Source: Lyophyllum atratum (lineage: Eukaryota > Basidiomycota > Agaricomycetes > Agaricales > Lyophyllaceae). From it: a DNA stretch of 64,000 bases. The position numbers and the translations under genes were made by a program. Where the stretch lies: contig JACGCN010000002.1 of NCBI GenBank assembly GCA_014905825.1, positions 1,240,001 through 1,304,000 on the forward strand, given 5' to 3'. Below, one piece after another: positions 46,250 to 58,577 of the stretch. Under the pieces are notes generated by a model. That model saw nothing but the letters and a program-made list of their open reading frames with translations, did no database searches and was not told the DNA's origin. Numbering within the stretch: the stretch's first letter is position 1; the number at the start of each line of letters is the position of its first letter.

Positions 46250-48518
46250 ATGTCAGCTACCCCCCGCGAGATCGGGACCCTCATCGTCGTTGTCCTCAAA
46301 GCGGTACGCAACATCTGCATCTTACCCATTCCTCATCCTTTCTCTGATCGACCGCTCCAGAATCACTTACCAAACAAAAGACACATAGGCAAGCAGGACC
46401 CGTACTGTGTTGTAAACGTCAATGGTGAAAAGCGCCGAACCAAGGCAATTAAGCGCGGAGGCCAACACCCAGAGTGGGACGAGGAGATACGTTTCACTTT
46501 ATACGAAGACACCAGCGATACCGCGAACAAGGACGCGCATGTAAATGGAACCCCTCCTCCCCTACCGCCCAAAGACCCGAAAGGACCAAAGAAAATCAAG
46601 GGGGGCAAGATCATGAAGCTAGCCTGTTTCGCTGATGACCCACGGGAACCTGATCTTATTGGAGAGACAGATGTCGATCTGACAGAGGTTCTGACTAAAG
46701 GAGAGACCGATGGTGTGTTCCCGTGCTCTGCTTTGCGTTACGCTTCTTGCTGAATGTATGACGCGCAGAATGGTTTACGCTTATGAATAAGGACAAGTTT
46801 TCAGGGAAGGTGTACCTTGAACTAACGTTTTGGTCCAATGCAAGTACAGCCTCTTATATTCCTGTACGTAGCAGCTAAACGATCACACAACAGGAGCCTC
46901 CCCCAGAGAAGAAGGTCACACCAAAGCCAACGAAAAGCAAGCAATACGGAGGCCCTGGTTCTTTTGTCCCGTCGGGCGAATCGCCCTCTGGTCCACCTAA
47001 TGGAACTCTCCATCCATCACGAATCGTCTCTACTGGCAGCGTGTATGATCATTCCCGACAGAATTCGGACAGTATACCATCCTCTCTTAGAGCCTCTAGT
47101 TCTCTCGCCAAACTTGATCTGTATGTCCCACCTTACGAACGGAACAAGATCTCACCTGTCGATAAAATCGCCGATGAGTTCCGTGAGTTTGGTTTATCCG
47201 ATCACCGTCGACGAGAAAGCTTTCCGGTATGTTCAATATGAAATAGCTTGGCTTATCCTTACATCGTTGCATCCAGCCCCCACGTGGTGGACATACACCT
47301 CGACCATCATCTCCTGGTTATTCGACTCTTCCTTCTCATCAGGGACATGGATATAATTCGAGTATATCTGAAAGCTCTACCTACTCCTATGACCCCTCTC
47401 CTGACCATTCCCCTCACCAAATGAGGCCCTCTGGTACCCATTACCAAGCTCCTTACCAACCTCATTATGAAACTCAGCCAGCTCCATACCACCCGCCAGC
47501 TCGTGGACCGCGACACAGTATTCCTACGTCGTCTTCGGGGTTTATGCCTTTGCCAAATCCTTCAGGGTTTACTCCGCTGTCCTCCCATGCTTCGGATCCG
47601 ACACTCTTTGGTGGACCGAATGTGTCTTATAACGCCTCTCAATTCAATCCCCAGCCAATCTACACATCGCAAACGCCAGCACCTCCGAATGCTGATACTT
47701 ATTTAATACCATCTTCCTCTGGTACCTTTGTTCCACAACAGTCTTTCCCTCAACCGCTGCCCTTCCAATACTCCCCATACCCTTCTTCGACAACCCCTGC
47801 TCCCCAGGCATACACAACTCCGCCTATTCAAGGTCACCTTCCTTTGGCGCAGCCTCCCCCACAAGCATATCAAGGATACGCACCAACCCCTTCTCCATCT
47901 CATGAGGCCATAAATGTCTCTGCACTTCCTCAGAGTACATCACTGTCCTCTAGTTTCGGTGCTAGTGGGAGACCACTCCCTCTACAACCACAAGTGATGT
48001 ATACCCAGCCACAAGTCCCTACGGTGTATTCTGTCCCTCCCGGGAGCTCACAACAACCCATCAACACATTCACTCCTTCCCCATCTGGAAATGCTGTATA
48101 TCCCGCCAATGGCATATATCAACAACCACCTCCACCACCACCTATCCAATATACTGTGGGACAGCCCCAACAGTCATATATACCTGATATCCAACCTTCT
48201 GTCGTCGCTCCACCACCCCCGCCCCCACTACCGCAGTCGAATACTCCCACGCGGCGACAGTCCAGCCTACCTCAGCCACCTGTTCTCTACCAACAAGCAC
48301 CGCAGCCTGCGTATCAACCGCCGCCGCCACCACCGCCCCCTTCCGATTACTTCGCACAATCACTGCCGCCTCCACCACCACCACCACCATCCCACACGCC
48401 GCAAAACGCTTCTTATCATCCCGGTCCTCCCCCAAACCCTCCAGCACCTGTCGATTTTCAAGGACAATGGACTCCACAGCCAGCTCAGCCTGGTTATGCG
48501 CAACACGGATACACGTAG
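46250..48518 (+). CDS. C2-domain ingression protein, Fic1/Inn1-like
   Basis: Cytokinesis factor that couples the actomyosin ring to septum formation; the yeast relatives bind Hof1/Cyk3-type SH3 domains through PxxP. Start MSATPREIGTLIVVVLKA. Exons 46250 to about 46304, a second to about 46711, a third to 46839, then 46894 onward; the third intron (46840-46893) is a GC-AG intron. The C2 domain reads LPNKRHIGKQDPYCVVNVNG, HPEWDEEIRFTLYED and KLACFADDPREPDLIGETDV, ending WFTLMNKDKFSGKVYLELTF. The long C-terminal region has a segment PSSLRASSSLAKLDLYVPPY and a great many polyproline runs (QPPPPPPIQYT, PPPPPPPP). No frame corrections. Confidence 0.87.
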
Positions 48519-48743
48519 ACGAGAAGACCAGGAACCACTACTAATACGTTCACCCGACCTTTTCTTCAGGCTTATTCTTGGACATTCATGTATTTGTTAT
48601 TATATCTCTTCTGCAAACGTGCTGACGGTCTGCACTATTTTAAAGTGGGCATCGCAACGTAGATAGAAATGTTATGTTTGGAAATGCATGCAACATGAAT
48701 CGTTTAGATGTCAAAGTACCTCCGAAGACATGCGTTGTAAGCT

Positions 48744-49292
48744 TCATGTGGGCTCAGGAGACTTGGTGGCATCTGCTTTCTCTTTTTTCCACTTGGAGAT
48801 TTCGGTCTCCGTCGGAACAACCCCGCGACGTGCGAGGTCGTAGCGCGCTTCTTTACGTAGGGCATTCTCCAGGTGACGTTGTTCAATCTCATGAGCTTGT
48901 AGGGCATTCTCCGCGCCGAATATCATGCCGAAAATTGTAACTAGTGCGGATGCACATAAGCAAATCGCAATGATCTGTATAAGGACGAACAACATACAAG
49001 TGGATACCAGGAAGCTTTTGAATGCGACTGGCTGTCGCCTTGTGACTGGTTCAGCCCAGGAGGGATGAAAGCTTCCATGAAAGTGCACGTACCGAAACAG
49101 AGGCCAGGTATAGTGGACAATGATAGCCAATCCTAATCCGACGCCGGTGCCCCGTAAACCTCCCTAGTGTAGATTGGTTGAGGTAAATGTTGGTTAAAGA
49201 GGTCAGTAGGACCAACGGACTTCAATGGCTGCCTTGTTCTGCACTGCGTGAGCCTTTTCGACGTCTTCCCGATGGCGAAGACGCGTAGACAT
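48744..49292 (-). CDS. small two-span membrane protein
   Basis: Start MSTRLRHREDVEKAHAVQNK (49292). Two or three exons bring together GGLRGTGVGLGLAIIVHYTW (first membrane helix), RRQPVAFKSFL, a second hydrophobic stretch IIAICLCASALVTIFGMIFGA and a charged tail EIEQRHLENALRKEARYDLA ending ATKSPEPT. A 33-base in-frame segment (gtatcc...tacag, near 48990) may be spliced out or kept; either reading is open. Looks like the conserved fungal family of small mitochondrial or ER membrane proteins, but the name is not certain. No frame corrections. Confidence 0.75.
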
Positions 49293-49508
49293 GGCCGTGA
49301 AATCTGAGATCTGAGCGCTGAGCCTCCAGGCACTGGACGCTGATCAGACGAGGAACGACTCAAGTTACTGGTTGTTTGTCTAGGAAGCCGCAACCAAATA
49401 CCTTGTCCATGGAAAAAATACAAGTATTAGGGGATGTCGGTGAAATAGTACAAGAGTAGGTTAGAGTTTCGCTAGTTATACAAGGCTACGCCAGAAAGAC
49501 AACATCCA

Positions 49509-52001
49509 TTAACCACTATCATATCTGACGGTGCTTAACTGACCACCTTCAGAGCAAACGATGAGATGGGACTCGTTGAAGACTACTTGGACAATCTTGT
49601 GTCCCTGATGAGCCGTGGCCTGGCTACTCTTCAGTCAAGGGCTTAGATGATGGGGAAAGTCAACTTACCGTCACAGGTACCGACGTGACATTGCGTAAGT
49701 CCCACAGGCGGACATTCCCATCTCGTGAGCCACATGCGAACAAAGTCGACGATGTGGCACCTATAGACAGCCGTCAGTATTGTGAGATGCCAATTCTGGG
49801 ATAAGCTGACCTTTGATGAATCTTCCGTGGACTTTATCAGTGTTGTACCCAAAGCGCAAGACCGGATATTCTGGGACAAGCCGGTGATCTCGAACTTCAA
49901 ATTGGAGTTCACGATGAGCAACCTAGATCAGCGTATTTAGAAATGTCGTTCACGAAAGAGAGAAAAATGCTCAGAGAACATACCTCTAACAAGGTGCAGA
50001 AAGGAGAGGCCGTGATATGAAGGTGATACGTTGCGTTTGATGGCCTCAGGGTATTGACAACGCGCTCCGACGACAAGTCCCAAAAATGCACGTTACAGTC
50101 TGCCCCTGCTGATATTAACTTATGACTTGTATCGCAGATGGCCAGTAGCGATTGGACTTGAGAGGTATGTTTGATCGCCAAGGGCCGAGGCGATGCAGAT
50201 GAAAGATCGGATTTGACTTCCCAGAGATGAACATATGTGGTCATAGCCTCCTGTGGCGAACTGAAGAGGTTGCATCATAGAAGCAACTGCGCTCACACCG
50301 CCCTTCTTGACACCGCTCCACGGCCTGCATAGAGGCGCAGCCGTGTTCTGTGTGCACCAATTTTTAGTTATGAATGCATGCAGTTAGTAATCTAGCGTAC
50401 CTGGTCTATGTTAAAACGGGAGCGACACCATGACAATTGCTCTTCTTCTCGTGCATGACCGAAGACAGTAATGTGCTCATCGCCTGCCTGCAAAATACAT
50501 GCATCATCGACCGAGTCCCCGGGCTTCGACATCTTCAGAGTGCGTCGGTGTCTGACTAACGTGAGACAACGATAGTGCGTTGATATTTTCCAACATACCT
50601 GACCGGCGCAACGTCACTTAGGACGACCGACCCCCGCATAGACACAGCTAAGATAGATGTCGTGTCCGGATGCAGAATACGACGAATCTTGTCGGACTGG
50701 GGCAAGGGGAGCTGAATGGACACGTCTTCGGGAACCAACTCGCGCTGAAATGGCGGTTCGTTGCTTGTAGAGCTCTCTGAAGTTAAGACTTCATGATTGT
50801 ATGCAGCTTCAATACTAGATGTGCTATTTGATGGAATCCCGTTCGTCACGGAAACCATCCCGTTATTCGACAACACAGTAACCGATTCGTTGGCAGAGTC
50901 AGCATTTGAAGAACCTGGGAGGAAGTATCGCCTAGTACGGACGAGCCAGATGCGTAAGGTTGCTCGCTAGACGCAGGCAGAGTTTGAAAGGCGATAGATC
51001 CTCCATGAGCTTCGATAAAGGAAAGAGATAGTACTCCAGACGTGAAGACACGCAAAGGCTCAAGAGGTTCGGGTGTCTTCGATCGAGCAGGTTCTACAGG
51101 ACTTGGATATCGCAGGTCGGAATCGAAGTCCTGCGGGTGGATGAGATGCAATTAGCAAGATACGAGTCATAAAACATGTTGACTAACGCTTCGTATCGGG
51201 AAAGTGGGAAGGAGAGAGCCCTCAAGGTTATCCAGATCATCGATATTTTCGACTATGATGATCTCATCGTTCACTTTATTCAACACGATGTCAGGGTTCG
51301 GAAGAGCAGCGGGTTGTGCTGGTGGCGGAGCAGAAACAGTTCATGAGACTTGGATCAAGGGTCAAAAGTGAGAAAGGCATACCAGGCGTTCTGTCTACTG
51401 GCTCAGGTCTCCCACTTCTCTCTTCAGAGTGGGAACCAGGATTGTCATCAAAGATGAAGCGAGCACAATCCTGAGTGTAGCCACCAAGCTTAAGTGGAAC
51501 ACCTGTGTTCGTGGAAAGCTCTTGAGTTTGAACACTTTCCCATTGTCCTCTCAAGCGTCGGTAGTCCGGTGCCCCTTTTCTGCACTGTGGGGGAAGATCG
51601 ACAAGCAATTCTATGGGTTCGGGGTGAACTTTTCGTTTGGTAGACTTTCGCGATTTATTAGGTGGTTTGGGAAGGAGAAAGGATGATGCCTTTGCTGATT
51701 CATGTCGTGGTTCCGTGCTAGATTCGTAGTTCGTCCGTCTCCGTTTGGTGTATGGGCCGTCATGAGGGTGGTGATATGAGCGTTTCGATTGGTTTCCATA
51801 CTGTTGATGATTATGGGATGTTGTAAAAGGGTAGGTTCCGTTTTGAGGGCCATTTAGTGGCTTATGATGATAGCGTGTCGCGGAATGCGCATATCCGCCG
51901 CGCTGGCATGGTGCCCTGGAAGCTGGGATAGGGCGTATGATTGGGATGGTGGCTTCTTTCCTGTTTAATGGCCGTTCATTAGGCTGCACATCTTCAGTCA
52001 T
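49509..52001 (-). CDS. WD40-repeat protein with a long basic N-terminal region
   Basis: Start MTEDVQPNERPLNRKEATIP at 52001. The first exon (51383-52001) is basic and Ser/Pro-rich (RSYHHPHDGPYTKRRRTNYE). After PNPDIVLNKVNDEIIIVENI come WD40-type blades: KIRRILHPDTTSILAVSMRG, QVQSLLAICDTSHKLISAGA, DCNVHFWDLSSERVVNTLRP, TLFACGSRDGNVRLWDLRN and the last, KIVQVVFNESHLIVCSEGGQ, before the stop at 49509. Exons are short in the WD region, with GT...AG introns. One frame correction near 50935 is needed before NADSANESVTVLSNNGMV. The function of the whole protein is unknown; the blades indicate a scaffold. Confidence 0.8.
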
Positions 52002-53828
52002 AGCATCCGTGTTGAGTGTACGAGGAATAAGTTAAAAAGTAAAGAGTCGGATAGTGAGGTGACTGATCAAATTGGAGTTCGTGTTTCTATATATAGACTC
52101 TGCATCTCTTCTTGATCTCTGCTTCTGGTGCATGGACGGCACTGGACGGCTTAGATATAGCGTGCACACCTTCAAAAAGCGTCTTCGGGCTGAGCTCCGG
52201 TCCTTCTGTGCTTTAGAATTCGGGGGTCTTTGAATCGCCCAAGCCCTTCATCTACTCTTTTACCAAGGCAGGCAAAAGGATCTGCCAACCTTCTGTTGTC
52301 AATGGCTCGTGTCGTCGTATCTCACCTGACAAGCAGTTTGCCTAGATGGACTATCGACAGCGTAGAAAACGAATTCCGCCCAGCGCTCGATATCAGAGCC
52401 TTCATAGTACAAGGACTGGAATTCGTACGCAGCGGCCATCAAAAGACGCACCCACTCGTCATCGAATCTGAAGATGAAGACTGCCTCACATCGACTCCCA
52501 CCGGTCTCGAGGCTATAAATCCAGCTGTGCGGAATACGGTTCTACCCAAATAGCGAAAATTCAAGATCGCGTACACAGGGCCTATTGGGACGAAACCACT
52601 GCTGGAACCGGAGCTGGAATTAGGAGGCAGTGCCATTCCCGGACCTTCGACCTCTCCTACCGACCCTCCAGAGGCCTCTGACATGGTAATATCTTCTGAT
52701 GAAGGCTATGGACCAGAAAGCACCATGGCGACCTCAATAGTCATGTTCACGAGGACTCCAGTGGGGGAGGGAGAGTGAGGGCAAACACTCCTCATCTCCA
52801 CCTCCATCTACACGTCATCCTCTAAAACAGCCTCCGATAACTTCAATTGTATCATGGGTGCGTACGCAGCATCCTCCCTCTGTGGATGTGTCGAGGAGAA
52901 CAAACTTACGACCATCGCCCTCATGGTCTATCTAGGGATATAAAAGGGGATAAGATGGGTAAATCCACGATGGGGCCGGCAGTTTGCTGAGCTGCCTTGC
53001 GCCCGCTCGATCTAGTGACCATGCCATAGGATGGCATAGATTTCTTAACCGGCGCGTACGACAAATCGATAGAACAGTGGACGATCCGTAGTCGGGAGAC
53101 CAAGAGCAATACAATAACGTGTGTACCTCATGCTGTGGGCTCCCATGACCACAGAAATGTGCTATAGCCTAAGCCTGGAGCTAAACTATCCATCCTGGCT
53201 CACAGCCATCTCATTGCAAGACCCAAACTTGTGGATTTTGGCAATAAGATTTGTCATTCACGCGCATCCGATAAACGTAACGATCTTGGACGTCTACCTT
53301 CCCGCGAATCTATGATGCTATTGAAAAAAAGAGTACTTCTTTAGTCTTGCTCGTCTAAGGGATCAACCATCTAGATGAGCAGATCTTGGTGTTTGAGAAC
53401 CCCAAGAGGCACGAGTCCGGCAGAAGCGCCGATATCAAGCTTCGTTGTCGAAGCAAAAAAGGCGCAGGAAGTTCGTATTACAGGGCAGCACTCATAAGTA
53501 TGTCGCTCTTCGCCAGAGGTCATTCAGTGATTGTGCTCGCGTCTGGGACGACAGAAACATGGGAGCGACGGATTACAACCTATTACAACCCAGGACCGGC
53601 GGGCATCTGCGTGCACTGTGAGGTACAATATCTCATACCGCCATAGCCGGGTCAGATAACATCTGCTTCCCAAGATTCCTCGATTTTCAGGGGAAGACGA
53701 TATGACCAAACCGTCTCCGAATGCCTCTATTACCTGTAACGGAACCATGTTTTGCTATGTTGAATGTCGAGAATAAAGCCTATTTAATGAGTCCGTGATA
53801 GTGATGCCCAATGGGTATTCGTCGACGA
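52002..53828. other. gene-poor spacer with one weak short frame
   Basis: About 1.8 kb between the WD40 start and the aminopeptidase stop. The plus frame 52302-52553 (start MARVVVSHLTSSLPRWTIDS) is open for 83 residues, with an acidic IESEDEDCLTSTPTG, but it has no family similarity or splice continuation. Other short frames (53121-53315, 53386-53646) lack an ATG or context. No repeat or RNA seen. The first 250 bases hold the WD40 promoter. Confidence 0.4.
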
Positions 53829-55978
53829 CTACTTGGAATAACCTCCGAGTTCCACAGCAAAAGCCACAGCGAGCTTAGAGAATTCCAGCATATGCGAAAA
53901 ACTGAATTCCTCAGAGATATCGATACGGCTGCAAAACGATGAGCTTGCGACAGCCATGTCATAAAATGACTCACTCGTTGGCAGAGTGGATATTCTTGTT
54001 CGAGTTTTCGAACGAACTCTCTAATTCCGAAATGAGGCATAAGTATTTATCCGCGAAAGCGTTGGATTATCCTCACCGATAGTAAAAGATGATGGATAAC
54101 CGGCTTTCGCCCATGAGGCGCTATAATTTTTATGAAGATCATGAACATGTGTTCGGCTGGAACATAAGAAAGGTCTCAACTGATCACTGCAAGCATAACC
54201 GCATTTGGTCTGCAGCAGAAGAACGGGGTGTTAAAAGCATCGTAGCTTGGATCAGACGATCGGACTGACCTCTACGTAAGGGATGTCGAGGTATAGGTCC
54301 ACCAGTTGTTTGTTGAATTTTGTGACGCTAGACATCAGGTCAGGAAACATCCAAAAAGACAAAAACAGATCTAATTACCCTGCATCTGTGAAATCGGTGA
54401 TAATCCCTACTTCTTCAGGAGTTCCTCGCTGATAAGATTAGCTTCTCCGAATAGCGCGTGTTAGGACGAGAAATTGATTACCTTGACCCAAGCTGTCATA
54501 TCAAACTAGTTTCTCCGGTGAATAAACGCTGCAAGGAGTAAGAACGACTGTACCTGGCTCATGGCGACCACGTTCATTGAACGCGCCTCGTAGTCCAGGG
54601 CAACAGCTTGCGAGCCCAGAAGACCTCCTTCCTAAATCGTAGTTAGTATGGTTCCGTTCCGCATGCTGATTAGGAATAATTGCCTCGGCAGAGTACCAAT
54701 GGAATTCTACGGCACGCTCAGGGTGGAAGTCGGCTGTAAGCAGAGCGCGATAGGATTCTAAGATCGTAACACTTCCTGAACCATCGTCTGCAGGGCCTAC
54801 GTTAGCACCGTGGCGGAAATAAGGAAATGGTTTATGCCACACCATCCGCGCCTGTGTACATCCACAATCAGACGGCATCAAGGCAGAAGAAGCAGATCAC
54901 ATACCAGGCGCAGGAAGGAAAGGCCACATGTTGGTGCTGCCGAGAAACAAGTGAATATCACAATGGAGACCACAAGGTCAAAGATCCATTTTACCTGTCT
55001 TGGTGGGCACCAATGATGACGATGCCGTCGTCGCTAGAAGACGAGCCATTGATCCTGGCGACCTGTATTTGAAGGTAAGCGGATTTAAGGATCGAGGATA
55101 GTAGACCTACAATGGTATTCTGTCCCCAGGAGTGGGGGAATTCAGAAAGCGTGATCAATCCTTGAAGAGACTTTGAGGCGGATTCTCTGGTGATCTGTCA
55201 TAACATGTCACTAAAATTATGCACGGGATTCCGAGCTTTCAAAGTCCACCTCTTCGATGCGGGAAAGAAGCCATTGCTGACTTTGTTTGCCAGTCTAGGG
55301 TCAATGGTTTCAGAGAAAAACACGTTTTGAAGAAGAGTAACATTTACGTCACTACGATAATCTGTGGGGTGGAATCACATCAGCGCGGCTACAGAGACGG
55401 AAATAAATATCAAAGTACGTCTGGTACGGAAACTCGAGAACTTCTGAAGGTTTTCTCTCGGACCTTTGGTGGAGAGGGTCTTCAGAATAGGCTTGACTTT
55501 CTCTGTGGCGTTCGGTGATGGAAACGAGGCTGGAGGGTCCACATGTAGCACCTTAGACGTAAAAGAGGAGCGAAGGTGAACATACGTTTATTCTGTAGCC
55601 TCAAGTGCGCTGATGTTCCCAAGTCTTGGGTGTCTGTACTGTAGGTACAGTGGCGTGTGTCAGAAATACCCGGATGCAAGAGTAAGCTAGACTCACATGT
55701 CGAAAAACTTGACGCCGCGTGCTTTCATTTGGATCTGTGCAATAATATGTCACGCTGGATTCACGAGACAGAGGATATTCGGTGATGAGGACCTTGTCTA
55801 GCTCGGTCATCCATACAGGGGCCTGACCGTCGATTTGGACAAGCCTCTGAGCGTTAAGATCCAAAGTAAATCCGGGATAGCTTGTCATGAGCCCAGCCCC
55901 GAAAGGAGCCTGTGCTTCGAACAAGGGACTCGCGGTTGCGACGCATGCTAGGGCCAGGAGGATTGAAAAGGACTTCAT
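53829..55978 (-). CDS. secreted leucine aminopeptidase, family M28
   Basis: Zinc aminopeptidase outside the cell that releases N-terminal residues from peptides. The signal peptide is MKSFSILLALACVATASP. About 13 exons. Catalytic and metal residues are in place: the zinc His of VIIGAHQDS, the bridging Asp of PGADDDGSG, the catalytic and metal Glu in HWYSAEEGGLLG, the metal Asp in SQFDMTAW, and the metal His in SDHASWAKAGYPSSF with CGYACSD before it. The ending is KLAVAFAVELGGYSK. The Asp of PGADDDG is supplied by a 9-base exon (54843-54851), and the SAE|EGG joint is a GC-AG intron (54632-54683). One frame correction near 55745 is needed to join the propeptide to KFFDMTDTQDLG. Confidence 0.9.
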
Positions 55979-56101
55979 GAGTAGTTGTGGTTGAAGCGAA
56001 CACAACGCGCAACGCTGTCAGTGTCACGGTTCTTAGTCCGAGTCATGTGATCGGCGTCCTAATTCTAAATTTCTTCAAGTTGTTTGTGCCAACTATCTAC
56101 G

Positions 56102-56612
56102 ATGTCGAAGGCTGCCTTAAAGACTAGGGCACAGGTTGTGGTGTGTCCTACTCTCGTAATTCTCTTTACGTTCGCTGCTAACGTGTTATGGTTGTATTCC
56201 GCAGCGCTTGCTCATTCCAGCTGGGAAAGCTGCCCCAACGCCACCTGTTGGCCCAGCACTTGGTGCTCGTGGTGTCAAGTCGATGGACTTTTGCAAGGAG
56301 TTCAACGCCAAGACCGCACACATAGAGCAGGGTGTGCCGACCCCAACCCTCATTACCGTCCAGCCTGACCGCTCGTTCACCTTCATCACCAAAACCCCAC
56401 CGGCTTCCTACTTCCTGAAGAAGGCAGCTGGTATCGACAAAGGGGCCGGAAAACCAGGGCACGAAATCACAGGAACACTCAGCCTCAAACACGTGTATGA
56501 GATTGCAAAGATTAAATCGACTGATGAGCATATGAAGCACCTTCCGCTAGAATCCATTGCCAGAATGGTCGTTGGTAGCGCTAGGAGTTTAGGTGTACAA
56601 GTCATCCCATGA
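56102..56612 (+). CDS. mitochondrial ribosomal protein uL11m
   Basis: Large-subunit stalk-base protein of the mitoribosome. Exons 56102-56134 (MSKAALKTRAQ) and 56205-56612, 146 residues, in frame, 70-base intron. Signatures: RLLIPAGKAAPTPPVGPALG, ARGVKSMDFCKEFNAKT, SFTFITKTPPASYFLKKAAG, GTLSLKHVYEIAKIKSTDE and the ending ARSLGVQVIP. It lacks an obvious presequence, as in other fungi. Starts 123 bases from the divergent aminopeptidase gene. Confidence 0.95.
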
Positions 56613-57756
56613 GCTGGGCCACGTGAGTGATAACATGTTCTTTTCTCCTCCTGCTCTGAACGGGTTAGTAGTAGGTCGAAATCTGACGTTGAGTTATCGC
56701 CGTTTCCTCATCGGTTCTATCCGTGTAAAATTAGTCGTATTCTGCCCTAATGCCAAATTATTCACTATCTACTCCGAATTCAGGAATCGAAAAATGGCCT
56801 GTCTGCGATGCATGTTGACCCCCTTCTCAAAGGTTTGCACCTGCGTGCCAACGGCTGTTTCAACGGACCGACTCTTGCCAGGAAGCATTGCTTAAGGTTT
56901 CGCCGTTGAGCTGAACTCGCTCGTACTGGATCTCTGATCACAAAGCAAAATGCCATTGTCGTAGTTCTCAGCTCCCTGCGCCGTTGACAGCTACCGACAT
57001 TGCCATTTGGGTCCGAAGATTGCCTCGCTTTTGCTTGGGACATGCTACAAAGAGATTTCGAACGCGACTGGTGACTGAAGCTACCTTATCTTGGAGAGGC
57101 TTCATCCAAAAACGAGTGGCCCCGACACGATGTGGGACCTTGTCCCGATCCCCGGATTCAGAATACACGTTGGAAGCCTCCCTACATACGTACGGACCAT
57201 TGCCTTGCGACCTAACTGCCTAATAGGGTGGCCTCGTGGATGTCAAGAAACATCACGAAGTATCTTGATCTTTCCATTCAATACTGTGACATTTTCTTTC
57301 TCATGGCCGTACGGTGCGTGTCATTCCTTCGAAGGTGCATCTCTTGAAAGGAAAAATGACAGGAAAAATCCGATACTAACAGAAGGATTTCGGCGATTGT
57401 TTTCTCAGATACAAAGGTCTGACAAAACATCGCGCGTTTCGGCGTTTCAACTCGTGGCCCTTCTCGGGAATCTTAGCCTCGACCTTACTGCCAAAAATTT
57501 GCTCCACTGACCAAGTCTCAGCATGAGCCCTTCCTTCTCCATCGACACGTTTCTGTCATTTTCGGTCTTCATCTTTTTGCCAGATGATGTCCACGTTTCC
57601 GATCGATTCTAGGACCATCAATTCACGTAGAAAAGTAACAACCAGTTTATATTTCTCCAAATCGGTCGTTATAAGCCTCGGGACGGTTTAAAAACCAAGA
57701 AGCGTCTCGAGTGACAGTACCGGTTCACCTTCACCCAGATTCCAAATCCCCCAACC
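56613..57756. other. spacer without a supported gene
   Basis: About 1.1 kb between uL11m and the DUF6593 gene, both on the plus strand. The plus frame 57091-57510 has no ATG context and no similarity. No RNA motif was seen. Confidence 0.45.
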
Positions 57757-58577
57757 ATGACTACCGCTTCTAATGACGTTCTTTCATGGACCAACCAAGA
57801 TCCACGAGAGAGTCAGCTTTTCAACTCCTGGGGTGTTCTTTACCGTTTCCAGGTACGCTTCGACTATACGCATGGTCATCTTCATGAACTCAAATGTTCC
57901 CCGTTAGACAACGGTAAGCACCAGCGGACAGAGTATTACGACTCTGTGGCGGGCAATTCGTCCCAATAAAGAGGACCGGGTGGCGAAGCTCGAATGGTCT
58001 ACCAACGGCGGCCTCGGACGCGTCATAATTGGCAAAGTACTTGCATTACAGTCCCCCTGAGCAAAGCTTAATACCCCGCGTCCCACAGAATACATTGCCG
58101 ATGGCCGATCTGGTCATTCCAGACCCTCAACAAAATGTGAGCCCCGCTCCTTGACCGGAGATCTTATATTGATGCTTCCTTCCAGGGTGTGAGGTTCTTC
58201 AGCGGACCCGATGGCCAGCAATACCGGTGGCGGCCGAGCTCGACAAACCAAGACATCCTAGTATGCTGTTTGAATATTCTCAACGCGCACGCCGGCTGAC
58301 GCATTTTTTGCAGCTCCAGGACACCAGCGGCGCGGTCATTGCGTTTTTCCGCCCCACCCGGCCAACGCGTTATCAAATCGGAGACGTGTTTGGTGAGCTG
58401 CACTTCATCCGCGCGGCTGGCACGGGTACAGTGGTACGTACCCCTCCACTTTATCGCCCCGTCTACCCCCGCTGACGTTTTCTTCTTCCCTGCACTGGCA
58501 GATGCATCCGCCAGGTAATGGACACTGTCACCGTCACCGCCATGCTTTATCGGTTTTGTGCGCAATGGAATCTGTAA
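57757..58577 (+). CDS. DUF6593 family protein
   Basis: Start MTTASNDVLSWTNQDPRESQ. Six exons: 57757-57852, then from about 57906, 58085, 58187, 58313 and 58501. After splicing it shows the Agaricomycete DUF6593 blocks KLEWSTNGGLGRVIIGKNTL, PMADLVIPDP, QYRWRPSSTNQDI, SGAVIAFFRPTRPTRYQIG, DVFGELHFIRAAGTGTV and the end DTVTVTAMLYRFCAQWNL. A surplus base near 58514 must be removed before VMDTVTV. This beta-rich domain is unknown in function; lineage-expanded in Agaricomycetes. No signal peptide or membrane span. Confidence 0.8.

Noticed and set aside
57091..57510. 139-codon plus-strand frame
   Set aside because: No ATG start, no family similarity and no splice context.
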